DNA from: Spiribacter salilacus | GTDB taxonomy: Bacteria; Pseudomonadota; Gammaproteobacteria; Nitrococcales; Nitrococcaceae | Length of the DNA: 64,000 bases | Direction of reading: 5' to 3' | NCBI RefSeq assembly: GCF_009649225.1 | Contig: NZ_WJPP01000003.1 | Span: 124,001-188,000 of the forward strand | Shown: piece by piece, positions 1-8,935 of the stretch | Layout of the letters: each line of letters starts with the position of its first letter | Numbering within the stretch: position 1 is the stretch's first letter | Position numbers and translations under genes: made by a program | Notes under the pieces: generated by a model | What the model was told of the DNA's origin: nothing | The model's input: the letters and a program-made list of their open reading frames with translations, nothing else | Database searches by the model: none

Positions 1-675
1 CAAAAGGCCACGCCGTTGTCGGACTTTTTGATTGCTAGCGTTAGCGACGAGGTGGATCTACAAACGATGGATGGGCGCGCACGACTGATCGAGAAGGCAA
101 CGCCCTTGTTGCGACGGCTGCCACCTGATGTCTACCGCCATATGCTTTTTGATCGACTGGCCGGGCTTGCCCGCATCGAGCGGGATTATCTGGAACAGGT
201 CGTCGATCAACAACAACGCATCAAATCACCGCCGGACGGCCAGCTTGATACGGCGGGAACCACCGCCGATCAACCGGTGCGTCGCACACCCGTTAGGCTA
301 GCCATTGCGTTGTTACTGCAATCGCCATCACTCGCAACCCAAGTCGAGGATCTAGGCCCGTTACATGACACGCAGTCCATTCCTGGCTTAGCGTTACTCA
401 AACAGCTACTTGAATTAAGCCGCACTGACCCCCATATCACTACCAGTGCCCTGTTGGAACGGTTTCGCGACTCTGAGCATGAAACGGCTTTATGGAAACT
501 GGCAACGTGGGATCATTTGGTGCCTGAAGCAGGCCGCACAGAGGAGTTTGCCGATATTATGCGACGAATCGCCAATCAAACGGCACAACAACGGCTTACA
601 CAGCTTAATGAACGGCTACAATCAGGAGAACTTACTCCCGAGGAATGGTCAGAATGGATGGCACTGAAGAAATAA
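1..675 (+). CDS. dnaG: DNA primase DnaG, C-terminal part (5' end outside window)
   Basis: This frame is open from the first base of the window, so it is the 3' end of a gene that begins upstream. The visible ~220 residues lack the zinc-binding and TOPRIM regions. They correspond to the helical C-terminal region of DnaG, which in the family binds the DnaB helicase and controls primer synthesis at the replication fork. Typical features are the helical stretch around RLPPDVYRHMLFDRLAGLA, a variable Gln/Pro-rich linker, and a final helical bundle ending RLQSGELTPEEWSEW. Identity rests on this C-terminus plus position directly upstream of rpoD, the conserved gammaproteobacterial macromolecular-synthesis order. 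A TTG at base 16 is in frame but is internal, not a start. Confidence 0.85.
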   Translation, partial: QKATPLSDFLIASVSDEVDLQTMDGRARLIEKATPLLRRLPPDVYRHMLFDRLAGLARIERDYLEQVVDQQQRIKSPPDGQLDTAGTTADQPVRRTPVRLAIALLLQSPSLATQVEDLGPLHDTQSIPGLALLKQLLELSRTDPHITTSALLERFRDSEHETALWKLATWDHLVPEAGRTEEFADIMRRIANQTAQQRLTQLNERLQSGELTPEEWSEWMALKK

Positions 676-686
676 GATGCTAGAAT
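676..686 (+). promoter_or_regulatory. possible extended -10 promoter element for rpoD
   Basis: Immediately after the dnaG stop codon the sequence TGC-TAGAAT (678-686) resembles an extended -10 hexamer, 55 bases before the rpoD start. No convincing -35 box is visible at the expected distance. An internal promoter between dnaG and rpoD is known in enterobacteria, so the position makes sense, but the call rests on one short motif. Confidence 0.3.
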
Positions 687-740
687 ACTCGGTTCCGCAT
701 AAATAGCGATCCGCCCAATCAACATCAGCACCGGTAGTTT

Positions 741-2588
741 ATGGCAAGCCACGACCAGCAATCCCAAATTCGTGAACTCATCGCCCGCGGCAAAGAACAG
801 GGCTACCTGACTTATGCCGAGGTCAACGATCATCTGCCCGATGACATTGTAGAGCCTGAGCAAATCGAAGATATCATTGGCATGATTAATGACATGGGCA
901 TCACGGTGCATGAAACCGCGCCCGATGCCGATACGCTGCTGCTTAGCGATGGCGCCGTATCGACTGACGAGGATGAGGCAGAAGAGGCCGCTGCTGCGCT
1001 TGCCGCTGTGGATGCCGAATTCGGTCGTACTACCGATCCCGTGCGTATGTACATGCGCGAGATGGGCACCGTTGAATTGCTCACCCGCGAGGGCGAAATT
1101 GATCTGGCCAAGCGCATCGAAGACGGGCTTGACCAGGTTTTGCGCGCCCTATCAGGCTATCCAGAATCTTCACGCACCCTGATGCTGCTCCACCATGCCA
1201 TTCAAAATGGTGAGATGCGCTTAGCCGATGTTGTAGCCGGGTTTCGAGACGTCACCGAACTCGTTGAAAACGTGCCCGACATCGTAGCGACTCATCAGGC
1301 AGAAGCTGCTGAGGCGGCGCGGGAAGCCGAAGAGGCCCGCGCAGAAGACGAAGAAGCGCCCGCACCAGATACAACGGTAGACCCCGAGCGCGCCGCGCAA
1401 GTACTCGAGCGCATCGAAATCCTGCATAACGAAATGATCGAAGTGCTCGACTCGGAAGGCCATGCCAGCAAAAAACTGCCCGCCATCCGAGAAGAAATGA
1501 CCGGGCTATTTTTATCGATGAAGCTTGTGCCCAAAGTGATTGAGGGCATGGCAAATAACCTGCGTAAAGCCGTTGAGCGTGTTCGCACCGCAGAGCGCGA
1601 GGTTATGCGCGTTGCCACCAAACAAGCCGGCATGCCACGCAAGGCCTTTTTAGAAAGCTTTACGGGTAATGAGACCAATCCAAACTGGGTTGACTCGGTT
1701 ATTAAAACGAAAAAGCCATACAGCAGTGCAATTGCCGAGCAGCGCGAGCTAATTGCGGCAGAACAGGCTGAGCTCGTCCGCATTCATGAGCTAACAGGGC
1801 TGCCACCCGCTGAAATTCGTGAAATCAATCGCCGAATGTCGATTGGTGAGGCGAAAGCCCGTCGCGCCAAAAAGGAAATGGTCGAGGCCAACCTGCGTTT
1901 GGTTATCTCGATTGCCAAGAAGTACACCAATCGCGGCCTGCAATTCCTTGATTTAATTCAGGAAGGCAATATTGGCTTAATGAAAGCAGTCGATAAATTT
2001 GAATATCGTCGTGGCTATAAGTTCTCTACCTATGCGACTTGGTGGATTCGGCAGGCCATCACCCGCTCAATTGCGGATCAGGCGCGAACCATTCGTATCC
2101 CAGTGCATATGATTGAGACGATTAATAAGCTCAATCGAATTTCTCGCCAAATGCTCCAAGAAATGGGGCGTGAGCCGCATCCGGAAGAGTTGGCCGAGCG
2201 CATGGAAATGCCAGAAGACAAGGTTCGCAAGGTATTAAAAATTGCCAAAGAGCCGATTTCCATGGAAACACCCATTGGTGATGACGAAGACTCTCATCTG
2301 GGTGATTTCATCGAAGATACCTCAGTGATGTCACCCGTAGACTCGGCCACCCGTGAGGGCCTGCGTGAGTCGGTTCGCGAGATACTCTCCGGCCTCACCC
2401 CGCGTGAGGCGAAGGTACTTCGCATGCGCTTTGGTATTGACATGAATACCGACCACACCCTCGAAGAGGTCGGCAAGCAGTTTGACGTAACGCGTGAGCG
2501 TATCCGCCAAATTGAAGCCAAAGCACTACGCAAACTCCGTCACCCCACTCGTTCAGATAGCCTAAGAAGTTTTCTTGACGAGCAGTAA
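741..2588 (+). CDS. rpoD: RNA polymerase primary sigma factor RpoD (sigma-70)
   Basis: Housekeeping sigma factor of 615 residues, the usual gammaproteobacterial length. Domains in order: region 1.1 (about residues 5-80); an acidic Ala/Glu-rich linker; region 1.2 ([20 protein letters not shown], about 98-117); a long non-conserved acidic insert typical of group 1 sigma factors; region 2 with the -10-recognition helix ([15 protein letters not shown]); region 3; and region 4 with the -35-binding helix-turn-helix ([19 protein letters not shown]) near the end. It directs core RNA polymerase to most promoters. The ATG at 741 gives the expected N-terminus. It lies 65 bases after dnaG, with tRNA-Ile2 13 bases downstream. 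Confidence 0.98.
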   Translation: MASHDQQSQIRELIARGKEQGYLTYAEVNDHLPDDIVEPEQIEDIIGMINDMGITVHETAPDADTLLLSDGAVSTDEDEAEEAAAALAAVDAEFGRTTDPVRMYMREMGTVELLTREGEIDLAKRIEDGLDQVLRALSGYPESSRTLMLLHHAIQNGEMRLADVVAGFRDVTELVENVPDIVATHQAEAAEAAREAEEARAEDEEAPAPDTTVDPERAAQVLERIEILHNEMIEVLDSEGHASKKLPAIREEMTGLFLSMKLVPKVIEGMANNLRKAVERVRTAEREVMRVATKQAGMPRKAFLESFTGNETNPNWVDSVIKTKKPYSSAIAEQRELIAAEQAELVRIHELTGLPPAEIREINRRMSIGEAKARRAKKEMVEANLRLVISIAKKYTNRGLQFLDLIQEGNIGLMKAVDKFEYRRGYKFSTYATWWIRQAITRSIADQARTIRIPVHMIETINKLNRISRQMLQEMGREPHPEELAERMEMPEDKVRKVLKIAKEPISMETPIGDDEDSHLGDFIEDTSVMSPVDSATREGLRESVREILSGLTPREAKVLRMRFGIDMNTDHTLEEVGKQFDVTRERIRQIEAKALRKLRHPTRSDSLRSFLDEQ

Positions 2589-2601
2589 AGAGAAGATCAA
2601 C

Positions 2602-2678
2602 GGGCCCATAGCTCAGCTGGTTAGAGCAGCCGACTCATAATCGGTAGGTCGTAGGTTCAAGTCCTACTGGGCCCACCA
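2602..2678 (+). tRNA. ileX: tRNA-Ile2 (anticodon CAU, decodes AUA after lysidine modification)
   Basis: A complete 77-base cloverleaf with encoded CCA. The acceptor stem GGGCCCA (2602-2608) pairs with TGGGCCC (2668-2674), the anticodon stem GCCGA/TCGGT encloses loop CTCATAA with anticodon CAT at 2636-2638, and the T arm is GTAGG/CCTAC. A CAU anticodon could mean initiator Met, elongator Met or Ile2. The fully paired acceptor end excludes the initiator. C4-G69 and C5-G68 pairs match determinants for the lysidine synthetase TilS rather than elongator Met. In E. coli the gene beside rpoD is ileX, an Ile2 tRNA. Assignment as Ile2 is therefore likely but not certain. Confidence 0.85.
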
Positions 2679-2683
2679 AATCC

Positions 2684-3481
2684 TTACTTAACGCCCAAAA
2701 TCCATCCTTCGATGCCGGCCATTTCTGCCTCGGACGGACTGAGCAAAGGCTGAAAATACTCGGGCAAAAGGCCCTGCTGATCGGTTACCTGAAGCCAGGT
2801 TGCAACTGCATAGGCATCTTGTTGATCGGGCGTGCGATCTGCACGCGGCAGTGCATGGCTCCATAGTGAAGGATAAATCTCGGTTATAACCGAATGACCT
2901 GCCGGCGGCAGCCAGCCATCAAACGGCCAAAAATGTAGCGACGAAGGAAACTGTTCACGTAGCCGCCGTAGCCAAGGCAATCCGGCATGTGTCGATTTTG
3001 CTACCGACCCTGGCACATCAAAATGAAAGACCGACTTTGCCTTGGTGCGCTGCTCACATAGCCGGCGCCATCGGGCACTGCCACTGCGATTGGCTAGCCC
3101 GTCTGATGCGCTACGACGAATCTTCTCTACGGTAATCTCATCCTGATCGGTCGGCCAATGCGCCTGAAAATCTGCCAAAAAATCCGGCCAATTCGGTGCT
3201 AGTGCATAGCGCTCAAAATAGGCCAACGGGAACGAAAAGCCATGATCGATGCCTATAATGGTGGGTGGCCCTACAGCTAACTGCTTGCTAAGCCAATTAA
3301 ATACGCCACGACGTGACCAATACTTACGTCGGGCACTTGGCGGCGGCAGCACCTCCCGCGGAGGCGTATCGCCTTCCGCCTGATAGATTCGCAGACCCGG
3401 CAAGCTAGCATCAGCCGTTTTAGCACCCGAGTAATCGATGCCAATATAACGGGCAAATCTGGCGGGTACATTGTGACTCAT
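2684..3481 (-). CDS. conserved protein of unknown function, RNase H-like (DUF429-like)
   Basis: A 265-residue soluble protein without signal peptide or membrane segment. Two short patches, YIGIDYSGAKT near residue 12 and IIGIDHGFSFP near residue 75, resemble the acidic beta-strands of RNase H-like folds seen in DUF429-type proteins, where a strand carrying GID/S precedes a catalytic-type Asp. I do not recognise a specific family and cannot assign a reaction. It converges on tRNA-Ile2, ending only 5 bases from the CCA. It is divergent from the response regulator gene, with 48 bases between them. The position beside a tRNA raises the question of acquisition, but I see no integrase or duplicated tRNA end. 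Confidence 0.6.
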   Translation of the reverse strand: MSHNVPARFARYIGIDYSGAKTADASLPGLRIYQAEGDTPPREVLPPPSARRKYWSRRGVFNWLSKQLAVGPPTIIGIDHGFSFPLAYFERYALAPNWPDFLADFQAHWPTDQDEITVEKIRRSASDGLANRSGSARWRRLCEQRTKAKSVFHFDVPGSVAKSTHAGLPWLRRLREQFPSSLHFWPFDGWLPPAGHSVITEIYPSLWSHALPRADRTPDQQDAYAVATWLQVTDQQGLLPEYFQPLLSPSEAEMAGIEGWILGVK

Positions 3482-3529
3482 AACTACGCACCCTATACTA
3501 AGGTGCGGCTAACTCAAGGATTGGTTTGA

Positions 3530-4201
3530 ATGCAGGATGTCTTAATCCTAGAAGATGAAAAAGACCTTCGCGACACGATGGTCGAATTCATGCAATCCAT
3601 GGGGCATGATGCAATCGGTGTCGGTTCTGTAGAAGAGGCAGACGCTTGGCTGACGCATCAAGACGCACGCGTGCTTGTGGTCGATTTAACCTTGCCAGGA
3701 GAGGGCGGGCTTAGCTGGCTGCGTCGCCGCCCCGAGCTTAAGGAGCGTGGCATCATTATGGTGACCGCAGCAGGCTCAGACAACGAGCGAATTGCCGGTC
3801 GGCTCGCTGGCGCAGACAGTTATTTTGTTAAACCCGTCAATCTGGTTGAGCTCGGCATGAGCGTTAAAAACCTAACAGAACGTCTGGCTTATGTTAAAGC
3901 CTGGCAGCTTGATTCGCTCACATGGACATTGACCGCACCCCACGGTGATTCGATTAAACTCACCGCCTCGGAGCGGCGTTTCATGGAAGCACTGGCAATG
4001 ACTCCAGGGATAGCGGTTAACCGGCACGATATCATTCTCCGCCTGGGTGAAGATCCTAAAGTCTATGATCAGCGGCGGCTGGAAATTTTAGTGCGACGCC
4101 TTCGCAGTAAAATTACTGATTCGCTAAACTGCGACCCCCCTATCTCAACAGCTCGTTCAGTTGGCTATGCCTTTACAAGCGATCTGGAGTGGGTTGAGTA
4201 G
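3530..4201 (+). CDS. two-component response regulator, OmpR/PhoB type
   Basis: A 223-residue regulator with an N-terminal receiver domain (about 1-115) and a C-terminal winged-helix DNA-binding domain (about 125-220). The acidic pocket is E8/D9, the phospho-acceptor is D52 in VVDLTLPG, the switch Thr is in MVTAAG, and the conserved Lys is in YFVKPVN. The C-terminal half shows the OmpR-type pattern ending in a recognition helix and wing (RRLEILVRRLRSKI, then SVGYAF). It is tail-to-tail with the sensor kinase at 4173-6140, the two genes overlapping by 29 bases, so they are probably cognate but transcribed separately. Target genes cannot be told from the sequence. Confidence 0.88.
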   Translation: MQDVLILEDEKDLRDTMVEFMQSMGHDAIGVGSVEEADAWLTHQDARVLVVDLTLPGEGGLSWLRRRPELKERGIIMVTAAGSDNERIAGRLAGADSYFVKPVNLVELGMSVKNLTERLAYVKAWQLDSLTWTLTAPHGDSIKLTASERRFMEALAMTPGIAVNRHDIILRLGEDPKVYDQRRLEILVRRLRSKITDSLNCDPPISTARSVGYAFTSDLEWVE

Positions 4202-6140
4202 TCTCATTTGGCATCGGTAGCCACAAGGTGAACGCGCTGCCGCTGCCTGGGTGACTAGCTACCGTTACCTCACCACCGTGTGCTTGCATAATTTGACGAG
4301 TAAAGTACAAACCGATGCCCAAGCCACGGCTACTGGTGTTTTCTGAAGCGCGATAATGCTTATCAAAAATCTTCATCTGTTCGGCTTCAGGAATACCGGG
4401 GCCCGTATCCGTCACCTCAATACCCACTCTGTCATGATCGCGCACCGTGCGAACCTGAATAACTGCAGATTCCGGAGAATATTTAGCGGCATTATCGATT
4501 AAGTTGTACAAGGCCGTCCCCAGCAATACTTTATCGGCGGTTACTGTCAGCTCGTCTGCCCAACACTCAATGGGTTGCTTGATATGCATCTGCTCTGGCG
4601 CAAGCATTTCGGGCAGCCATACCGATAAGTCAATTGACTGAAGCGCAAGATTTGCCTGTCCATCCTGAAGCCGGTCGCTTTGCAGCCACTGCTCAAAGAG
4701 ATGCTGCAGCCGAACTGCCGCCCGCTCGATCATCTTAAGGCGCTGAGTCGGATCTTTATCGCGCCTCTGACTCATCTGGCCCAGCTGGGCTTGATTCACG
4801 ATAATCGCCAACGGATTACGAAACTCGTGGGCGATTAACGCACCAAATTCCACGTAGCGATCGAATATGGCTCGCTCACGCGTTAGTGCGGATTCAATCT
4901 CTGCGGTTCGCTCTTTTACCGTTTCTTCTAGCCGCTGCTCAGAGCCGCGTAACACCTCAACCAATTCAGTCTGCGCAAGTAAAGCACGATCCTGCGCCAA
5001 TTCTCGCGCCCGTCGCTCTGCATTAATTCGATCGGCTAGCGCAAAAGATAGCAGTAGCATATCCAGTAAAGAACCCACTTGTAGCAAGTTGGACGTTAGC
5101 GCATTGGTGGGAATCAAATCGAAATTGCGTGCCGCTTGAATAGAAACCGCCGCTAACAATACGGTCCATGCCAGCAGCAAAAAGCGTGCCCCTAGATGCC
5201 CACGCCAGTAACTCAAAACACTCACACCAATTAAAATGGGGCCGGTTATCACGCCAAGACCGCTCAGCATCCCAACGCCAATCCGCACGGGCACATCAAA
5301 GAGCGGGAAAACGGCAATAAGCCCAAAGGTGACGGTTAATGCCAACAACAGCCAATCAATGCGTGGCATTTCACGCGGGGTATCTAAAAAATCCCTTAAA
5401 AACCAAACCGCAAAAACCGCCGCCAACGAGTAAAAGGTGTTGGTTCCTATCGTTTCTGGCCAGCCCAGTGGTGCAAGCGCGTAAGCGGCAAAGCCGTTCA
5501 TTAAGAACATCGCTGAGCCGGTAAAAAACAAAAATCCACAATAAAGCAGATACTTACGATCTTTTAGAGAAACGAATAATAAGAAGTTATAAAACAGCAA
5601 AGCCAACGCGGCGCCATAGTAAGCCGCAATCCAAAGGTAGCTATGCTGCGTATGGCTTGCAAAGGCCTCAGTTGTCCACAGCCGAAGCGGTACGGTCAGA
5701 GATCCATCAGAGGCAACGCGTAAATAGAAAACCTCGGGTGTGCCTTGGGTTAAATTCACCGGAAAAACTAAGTGTCGATGGGGCCAAGGGCGCTCACCGG
5801 CCGGCTGATGCTTACCCGTTTTCACCACCTGTCCATCTGGGTAATACAAAGCCACATCGGTTAATGCATAGAAGGCTACTTCGATTAGATAAGTGGTGGG
5901 GGCGGGGTCAGCACCCTCTAAGGTAAAACGCAGCCAGTACGCGGAGTCAGTCAAGCCAAAGTTAATCGAACCGTCTTCAGCATACGGTGTAAAGGCGCCT
6001 GCTTGATCTGCCTGTCGAACCGCTTCAATCGGCATTTCCGCGCTTGGATCTTCCAAGTAAGCAACCTGGCTGTCCAAAGGCGTCCCTGCCAATACAATCC
6101 ACGGCCAAAGGCAAATGATTAAAAAAACCCAACGTACCAT
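4173..6140 (-). CDS. membrane sensor histidine kinase with 7TMR-DISM sensor
   Basis: A 655-residue kinase. An N-terminal signal peptide (about 1-19) is followed by a periplasmic beta-rich domain (about 25-165) resembling 7TMR-DISMED2, with the characteristic YWLRFTL motif. Seven hydrophobic segments follow (about 175-385), then a short coiled coil, HisKA with phospho-acceptor H438 in the H-box (LIAHEFRNPLA), and a HATPase domain with N-box (NLIDNAAKYS), G1 box (DTGPGIP) and GLGIGL. DISM sensors are thought to bind carbohydrates or other small ligands outside the membrane, and the ligand here is unknown. The gene overlaps the 3' end of the response regulator and diverges from arsH, leaving only a short shared promoter region. 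Confidence 0.9.
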   Translation of the reverse strand: MVRWVFLIICLWPWIVLAGTPLDSQVAYLEDPSAEMPIEAVRQADQAGAFTPYAEDGSINFGLTDSAYWLRFTLEGADPAPTTYLIEVAFYALTDVALYYPDGQVVKTGKHQPAGERPWPHRHLVFPVNLTQGTPEVFYLRVASDGSLTVPLRLWTTEAFASHTQHSYLWIAAYYGAALALLFYNFLLFVSLKDRKYLLYCGFLFFTGSAMFLMNGFAAYALAPLGWPETIGTNTFYSLAAVFAVWFLRDFLDTPREMPRIDWLLLALTVTFGLIAVFPLFDVPVRIGVGMLSGLGVITGPILIGVSVLSYWRGHLGARFLLLAWTVLLAAVSIQAARNFDLIPTNALTSNLLQVGSLLDMLLLSFALADRINAERRARELAQDRALLAQTELVEVLRGSEQRLEETVKERTAEIESALTRERAIFDRYVEFGALIAHEFRNPLAIIVNQAQLGQMSQRRDKDPTQRLKMIERAAVRLQHLFEQWLQSDRLQDGQANLALQSIDLSVWLPEMLAPEQMHIKQPIECWADELTVTADKVLLGTALYNLIDNAAKYSPESAVIQVRTVRDHDRVGIEVTDTGPGIPEAEQMKIFDKHYRASENTSSRGLGIGLYFTRQIMQAHGGEVTVASHPGSGSAFTLWLPMPNETTQPTPDRL

Positions 6141-6167
6141 AGTTGTAATTGTGACAGGACGGGCTGA

Positions 6168-6899
6168 ATGCAGCCAAAAGATTTATCGTTCGTTATGTTT
6201 TATGCTATTCCGATGAACGATACGCTGCCACTTCTTGATACAACACAATTATCGCCAATGCCAGCCGCTGAGCCGGCGAAGATACTGCTGCTTTATGGCT
6301 CGCTGCGTGAGCGATCTTACAGTCGGCTGGCGGCAGAAGAAGCTGCCCGCATTCTGCGGTATCTCGGGGCGACAACGCGCCTGTATGATCCCACCGGACT
6401 GCCGCTGCCCGATGCTGCTGATGAAACACATCCAAAGGTGGCTGAGCTGCGCGACTCAGCAACTTGGTGCGATGGGTTTGTTTGGTCCTCCCCCGAGCGT
6501 CATGGCGCCATGACGGGCATCATGAAAGCCCAAATCGACTGGATACCGCTCAATATGGGGGGTGTCAGACCCACGCAGGGAAAAACTCTGGCGGTTATGC
6601 AGGTTTGCGGCGGCTCACAGAGTTTTAATGCGGTGAACCAACTGCGCATTCTAGGCCGCTGGATGCGGCTAATTACTATTCCTAATCAGTCCTCCGTGCC
6701 CAAAGCCTACCTTGAGTTTGATGAGGCTGGTCGCATGAAACCTTCGCCGTATTACCAGCGTATTGTGGATGTCATGGAAGAGCTCATGAAATTCACGCTT
6801 TTAACTCGCGACATTCGCGATGATCTCGTCAACCGCTACTCCGAGCGTATTGAAACCGCCGCTGAGGTGTCTGCAAGGGTCAACCAACGCTCGATTTAG
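6168..6899 (+). CDS. arsH: ArsH-type NADPH:FMN oxidoreductase (organoarsenical resistance)
   Basis: Flavodoxin-fold flavoprotein of the ArsH family. Visible hallmarks are the phosphate-binding loop [10 protein letters not shown], the [19 protein letters not shown] block, and the [14 protein letters not shown] and [20 protein letters not shown] motifs specific to ArsH rather than general NADPH-FMN reductases. Characterised ArsH proteins oxidise trivalent methylarsenicals or reduce other substrates (azo dyes, chromate, quinones). No arsR, arsB or arsC lies nearby, so a purely arsenic role is uncertain. Start: the ATG at 6168 has a weak AGGA upstream. The ATG at 6213 gives a 228-residue protein closer to usual family length but has no ribosome site. 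An inverted repeat (ATCGTTC 6185-6191, GAACGAT 6215-6221) spans this second start and could be an operator. Confidence 0.88.
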   Translation: MQPKDLSFVMFYAIPMNDTLPLLDTTQLSPMPAAEPAKILLLYGSLRERSYSRLAAEEAARILRYLGATTRLYDPTGLPLPDAADETHPKVAELRDSATWCDGFVWSSPERHGAMTGIMKAQIDWIPLNMGGVRPTQGKTLAVMQVCGGSQSFNAVNQLRILGRWMRLITIPNQSSVPKAYLEFDEAGRMKPSPYYQRIVDVMEELMKFTLLTRDIRDDLVNRYSERIETAAEVSARVNQRSI

Positions 6900-6950
6900 C
6901 CTGATTGCGGCATCTGCTGTCATCAAAACGACCACGGCGTCAATCAGGCG

Positions 6951-6979
6951 TTGACTCCCCAGTCAGCTCGGCATAATCC
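6951..6979 (+). promoter_or_regulatory. probable sigma-70 promoter for the cysteine-synthase-like gene
   Basis: TTGACT at 6951-6956 and TAATCC at 6974-6979 are separated by 17 bases, 34 bases before the start codon at 7013. Upstream, GCCTGATTG (6899-6907, overlapping the arsH stop) and CAATCAGGC (6941-6949) form a perfect 9-bp inverted repeat that ends just before the -35 box. It could be an arsH mRNA end structure or a regulator site. Confidence 0.45.
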
Positions 6980-7012
6980 TGCAATCGTACGTATCTGACG
7001 GAAGGGGAGCAG

Positions 7013-7951
7013 ATGGCAACATTAGCGGCAGAGGTCATCCCGCAATCACGCAGTGCGGTTACCCATAATATTCTTGATGCGATTGGCAACACGCCCTTGG
7101 TAGAGGTGGATGGGATTTATTGCAAATGCGAATTTCTCAACCCATCGGGATCTATCAAAGCGCGTATTGCGCATTACATTATTGCTCGCGCTGAGCGTGA
7201 AGGGCTGCTCAGACCAGGCGATACGATCATCGAGGCATCGAGCGGCAATACCGGCAACGCGCTGGCCATGGTAGCTGCAGTAAAGGGTTACAAAATGCAG
7301 GTCGTCATGCCCAACGGCATGAGTTCTGCCCGGGTTGCAATCTCTAGAGCGCATGGTGCCGAGGTTATTCTGACTGGCGATTTTCACGTTAACGAGGCAT
7401 TAGCAATCGCTGAGGAATATGGCCGCAAGCCAGGATATTTCTGCCCGCGCCAATTCGCCAATGAATGGAATGTTGAAGAAAATCGGCGCTGGCTGGGTGA
7501 TGAGCTACTCAGGCAGCTTCCCGCAGAAGCCCGCCCAGATGCGCTGGTTTGCGGAATTGGTACCGGGGGCACTTTAATTGGGCTTGGCCAGGCGTTGCGA
7601 GCGCGAAACCCGGATTGTCAGGTCATTGGCCTTGAACCTGCCGAATCATGCACTATCGCCTGCGCAGAAGTAGGTCATCATCAAATTGAAGGCATTGCTG
7701 ATGGCTTTATCCCCGAAATCATTCGTAACCATCGTAATGAGGTGGATGGGTTAATCAGCGTCGCCAGTGACACCGCCATTGAAGAAATGCGCCGGCTAGC
7801 CAATGAACACGGGCTACTGGTAGGCCCCAGCTCAGGTGCCCATTTGGTGGCTGCACGGCGAATTCGTGAGAATAATCCCGCATTAAAAACAATTGTTACG
7901 CTGTTCTGTGATGAGGGAGAGAAGTACCTGGCGGAGTACTACAACGCCTGA
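7013..7951 (+). CDS. cysteine-synthase-family PLP-dependent enzyme
   Basis: A 312-residue fold-type II PLP enzyme of the O-acetylserine sulfhydrylase/cystathionine beta-synthase family. The PLP lysine lies in NPSGSIKARIAH (about residue 48), the substrate-binding loop is EASSGNTGNA, the phosphate-binding loop is GIGTGGTLIGLG, and a GPSSGAH Ser contacts the pyridine nitrogen. These enzymes make cysteine from an activated serine and sulfide (or thiosulfate). In canonical CysK/CysM the loop after the Schiff-base lysine reads KDR, and here it is KAR. The protein also has a ~20-residue N-terminal extension. Substrate therefore should not be assumed. Good ribosome site (GGAAGGGGAG) before the ATG. 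The gene overlaps the convergent acyltransferase by 13 bases. Confidence 0.8.
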   Translation: MATLAAEVIPQSRSAVTHNILDAIGNTPLVEVDGIYCKCEFLNPSGSIKARIAHYIIARAEREGLLRPGDTIIEASSGNTGNALAMVAAVKGYKMQVVMPNGMSSARVAISRAHGAEVILTGDFHVNEALAIAEEYGRKPGYFCPRQFANEWNVEENRRWLGDELLRQLPAEARPDALVCGIGTGGTLIGLGQALRARNPDCQVIGLEPAESCTIACAEVGHHQIEGIADGFIPEIIRNHRNEVDGLISVASDTAIEEMRRLANEHGLLVGPSSGAHLVAARRIRENNPALKTIVTLFCDEGEKYLAEYYNA

Positions 7952-8871
7952 TAGGGCGACGGCTCCGCGGGGTCAGGGCGTGTTTTAAAGCGCCGATGCA
8001 CCCAGAAATATTGCTCCGGTGCCGCTCTGACATGGCGTTCGATCACTGCATTCACCGCGGTGGCATCGGCAACATCATCACCCGATGGGAAGTCTGACAG
8101 GGCTTGTTCAATCCGCACTACCCAATCACCATTTGGTAACCGTAATGATTGCACCGGAAGAACCACAGCACCGGTGCGCTCCGCTAGGCGTGAGGTCATA
8201 TTCAAAGTGGCCGCCGGCACACCCATAAATGGAGCGAATACGGTGCGACGACGTCCAAAATCCTGATCGGGCACATACCAAAGAATACGCTGCGCACGCA
8301 GCGCGCGAACAATGCCCCGAAAATCACTGCTGGCAATGAGCCCACCCAAATTCGCACGCCGAATTTTGGACATCAACCGCTCAACAACCGTGTTGTGTGT
8401 TGGCTTGTAAACCACATCGAGATCAGGGATGTGTCGCGACAAAATCCACCCGCACATCTCAAGCGTGGTGAAATGTGCCAGCAACAAAATAACGCCCTTA
8501 CCCTTAGCGCGCGCCGCCTCTACATTTGCTAAGCCTTCTAATCGAGTATGGCGAGCCAGCTCCGTGTCGCGACCCCACCAGGCCTCAGCAGCTTCCATTG
8601 CGCCACGGCCTACAGAAGCAAAATGCGATCGCGCCAACGTCTCGCGCTCTTGCTCGCTTAATTCAGGAAAGCACAGCCGAAGATTGACCCTGACAATCGC
8701 TAAGCGAGAGGGCAACAGCCTTCCTGCCAAACGCCCAAGACCCGCCCCAAACGTGCAAAGCCATTGCATCGGCAGCACAAAAACCAACGCGCGTAAGATG
8801 CCAAAGCCCAACCAGGTGGGCCACCACTGCGGAGCCAAGGGATGGGCACGCCAGCCTGTTTGTTTACTCAA
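7939..8871 (-). CDS. LpxL/HtrB-type lipid A acyltransferase
   Basis: A 310-residue inner-membrane enzyme of the lysophospholipid acyltransferase superfamily that adds a secondary acyl chain to Kdo2-lipid IVA, or to a related acceptor. Evidence: an N-terminal hydrophobic anchor (FGILRALVFVLPMQWLCTFG), the catalytic HX4E motif in LLAHFTTLEMCG (about residue 130), and the family blocks VVYKPTHN, ADFRG-like SSDFRGIVRALR, WYVPDQDFG and VFAPFMGVPAAT, and the final WVHRRFKTRP. Which acyl donor it uses (laurate or myristate) cannot be told. It diverges from the DMT transporter across about 64 bases. Confidence 0.88.
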   Translation of the reverse strand: MSKQTGWRAHPLAPQWWPTWLGFGILRALVFVLPMQWLCTFGAGLGRLAGRLLPSRLAIVRVNLRLCFPELSEQERETLARSHFASVGRGAMEAAEAWWGRDTELARHTRLEGLANVEAARAKGKGVILLLAHFTTLEMCGWILSRHIPDLDVVYKPTHNTVVERLMSKIRRANLGGLIASSDFRGIVRALRAQRILWYVPDQDFGRRRTVFAPFMGVPAATLNMTSRLAERTGAVVLPVQSLRLPNGDWVVRIEQALSDFPSGDDVADATAVNAVIERHVRAAPEQYFWVHRRFKTRPDPAEPSPYQAL

Positions 8872-8935
8872 TCCAAAAAACCCCGCAAAGGCTCAAGAAC
8901 GGATACAATCCATAGTCTAACAGGGGGAGGTCATC

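Noticed and set aside
2602-2678. Elongator tRNA-Met
   Set aside because: The CAU anticodon allows it, but C4-G69/C5-G68 in the acceptor stem and the place beside rpoD favour tRNA-Ile2.
2590-3529. Genomic island inserted at tRNA-Ile2
   Set aside because: No integrase and no repeated tRNA 3' end within the window; the following genes look like ordinary chromosome.
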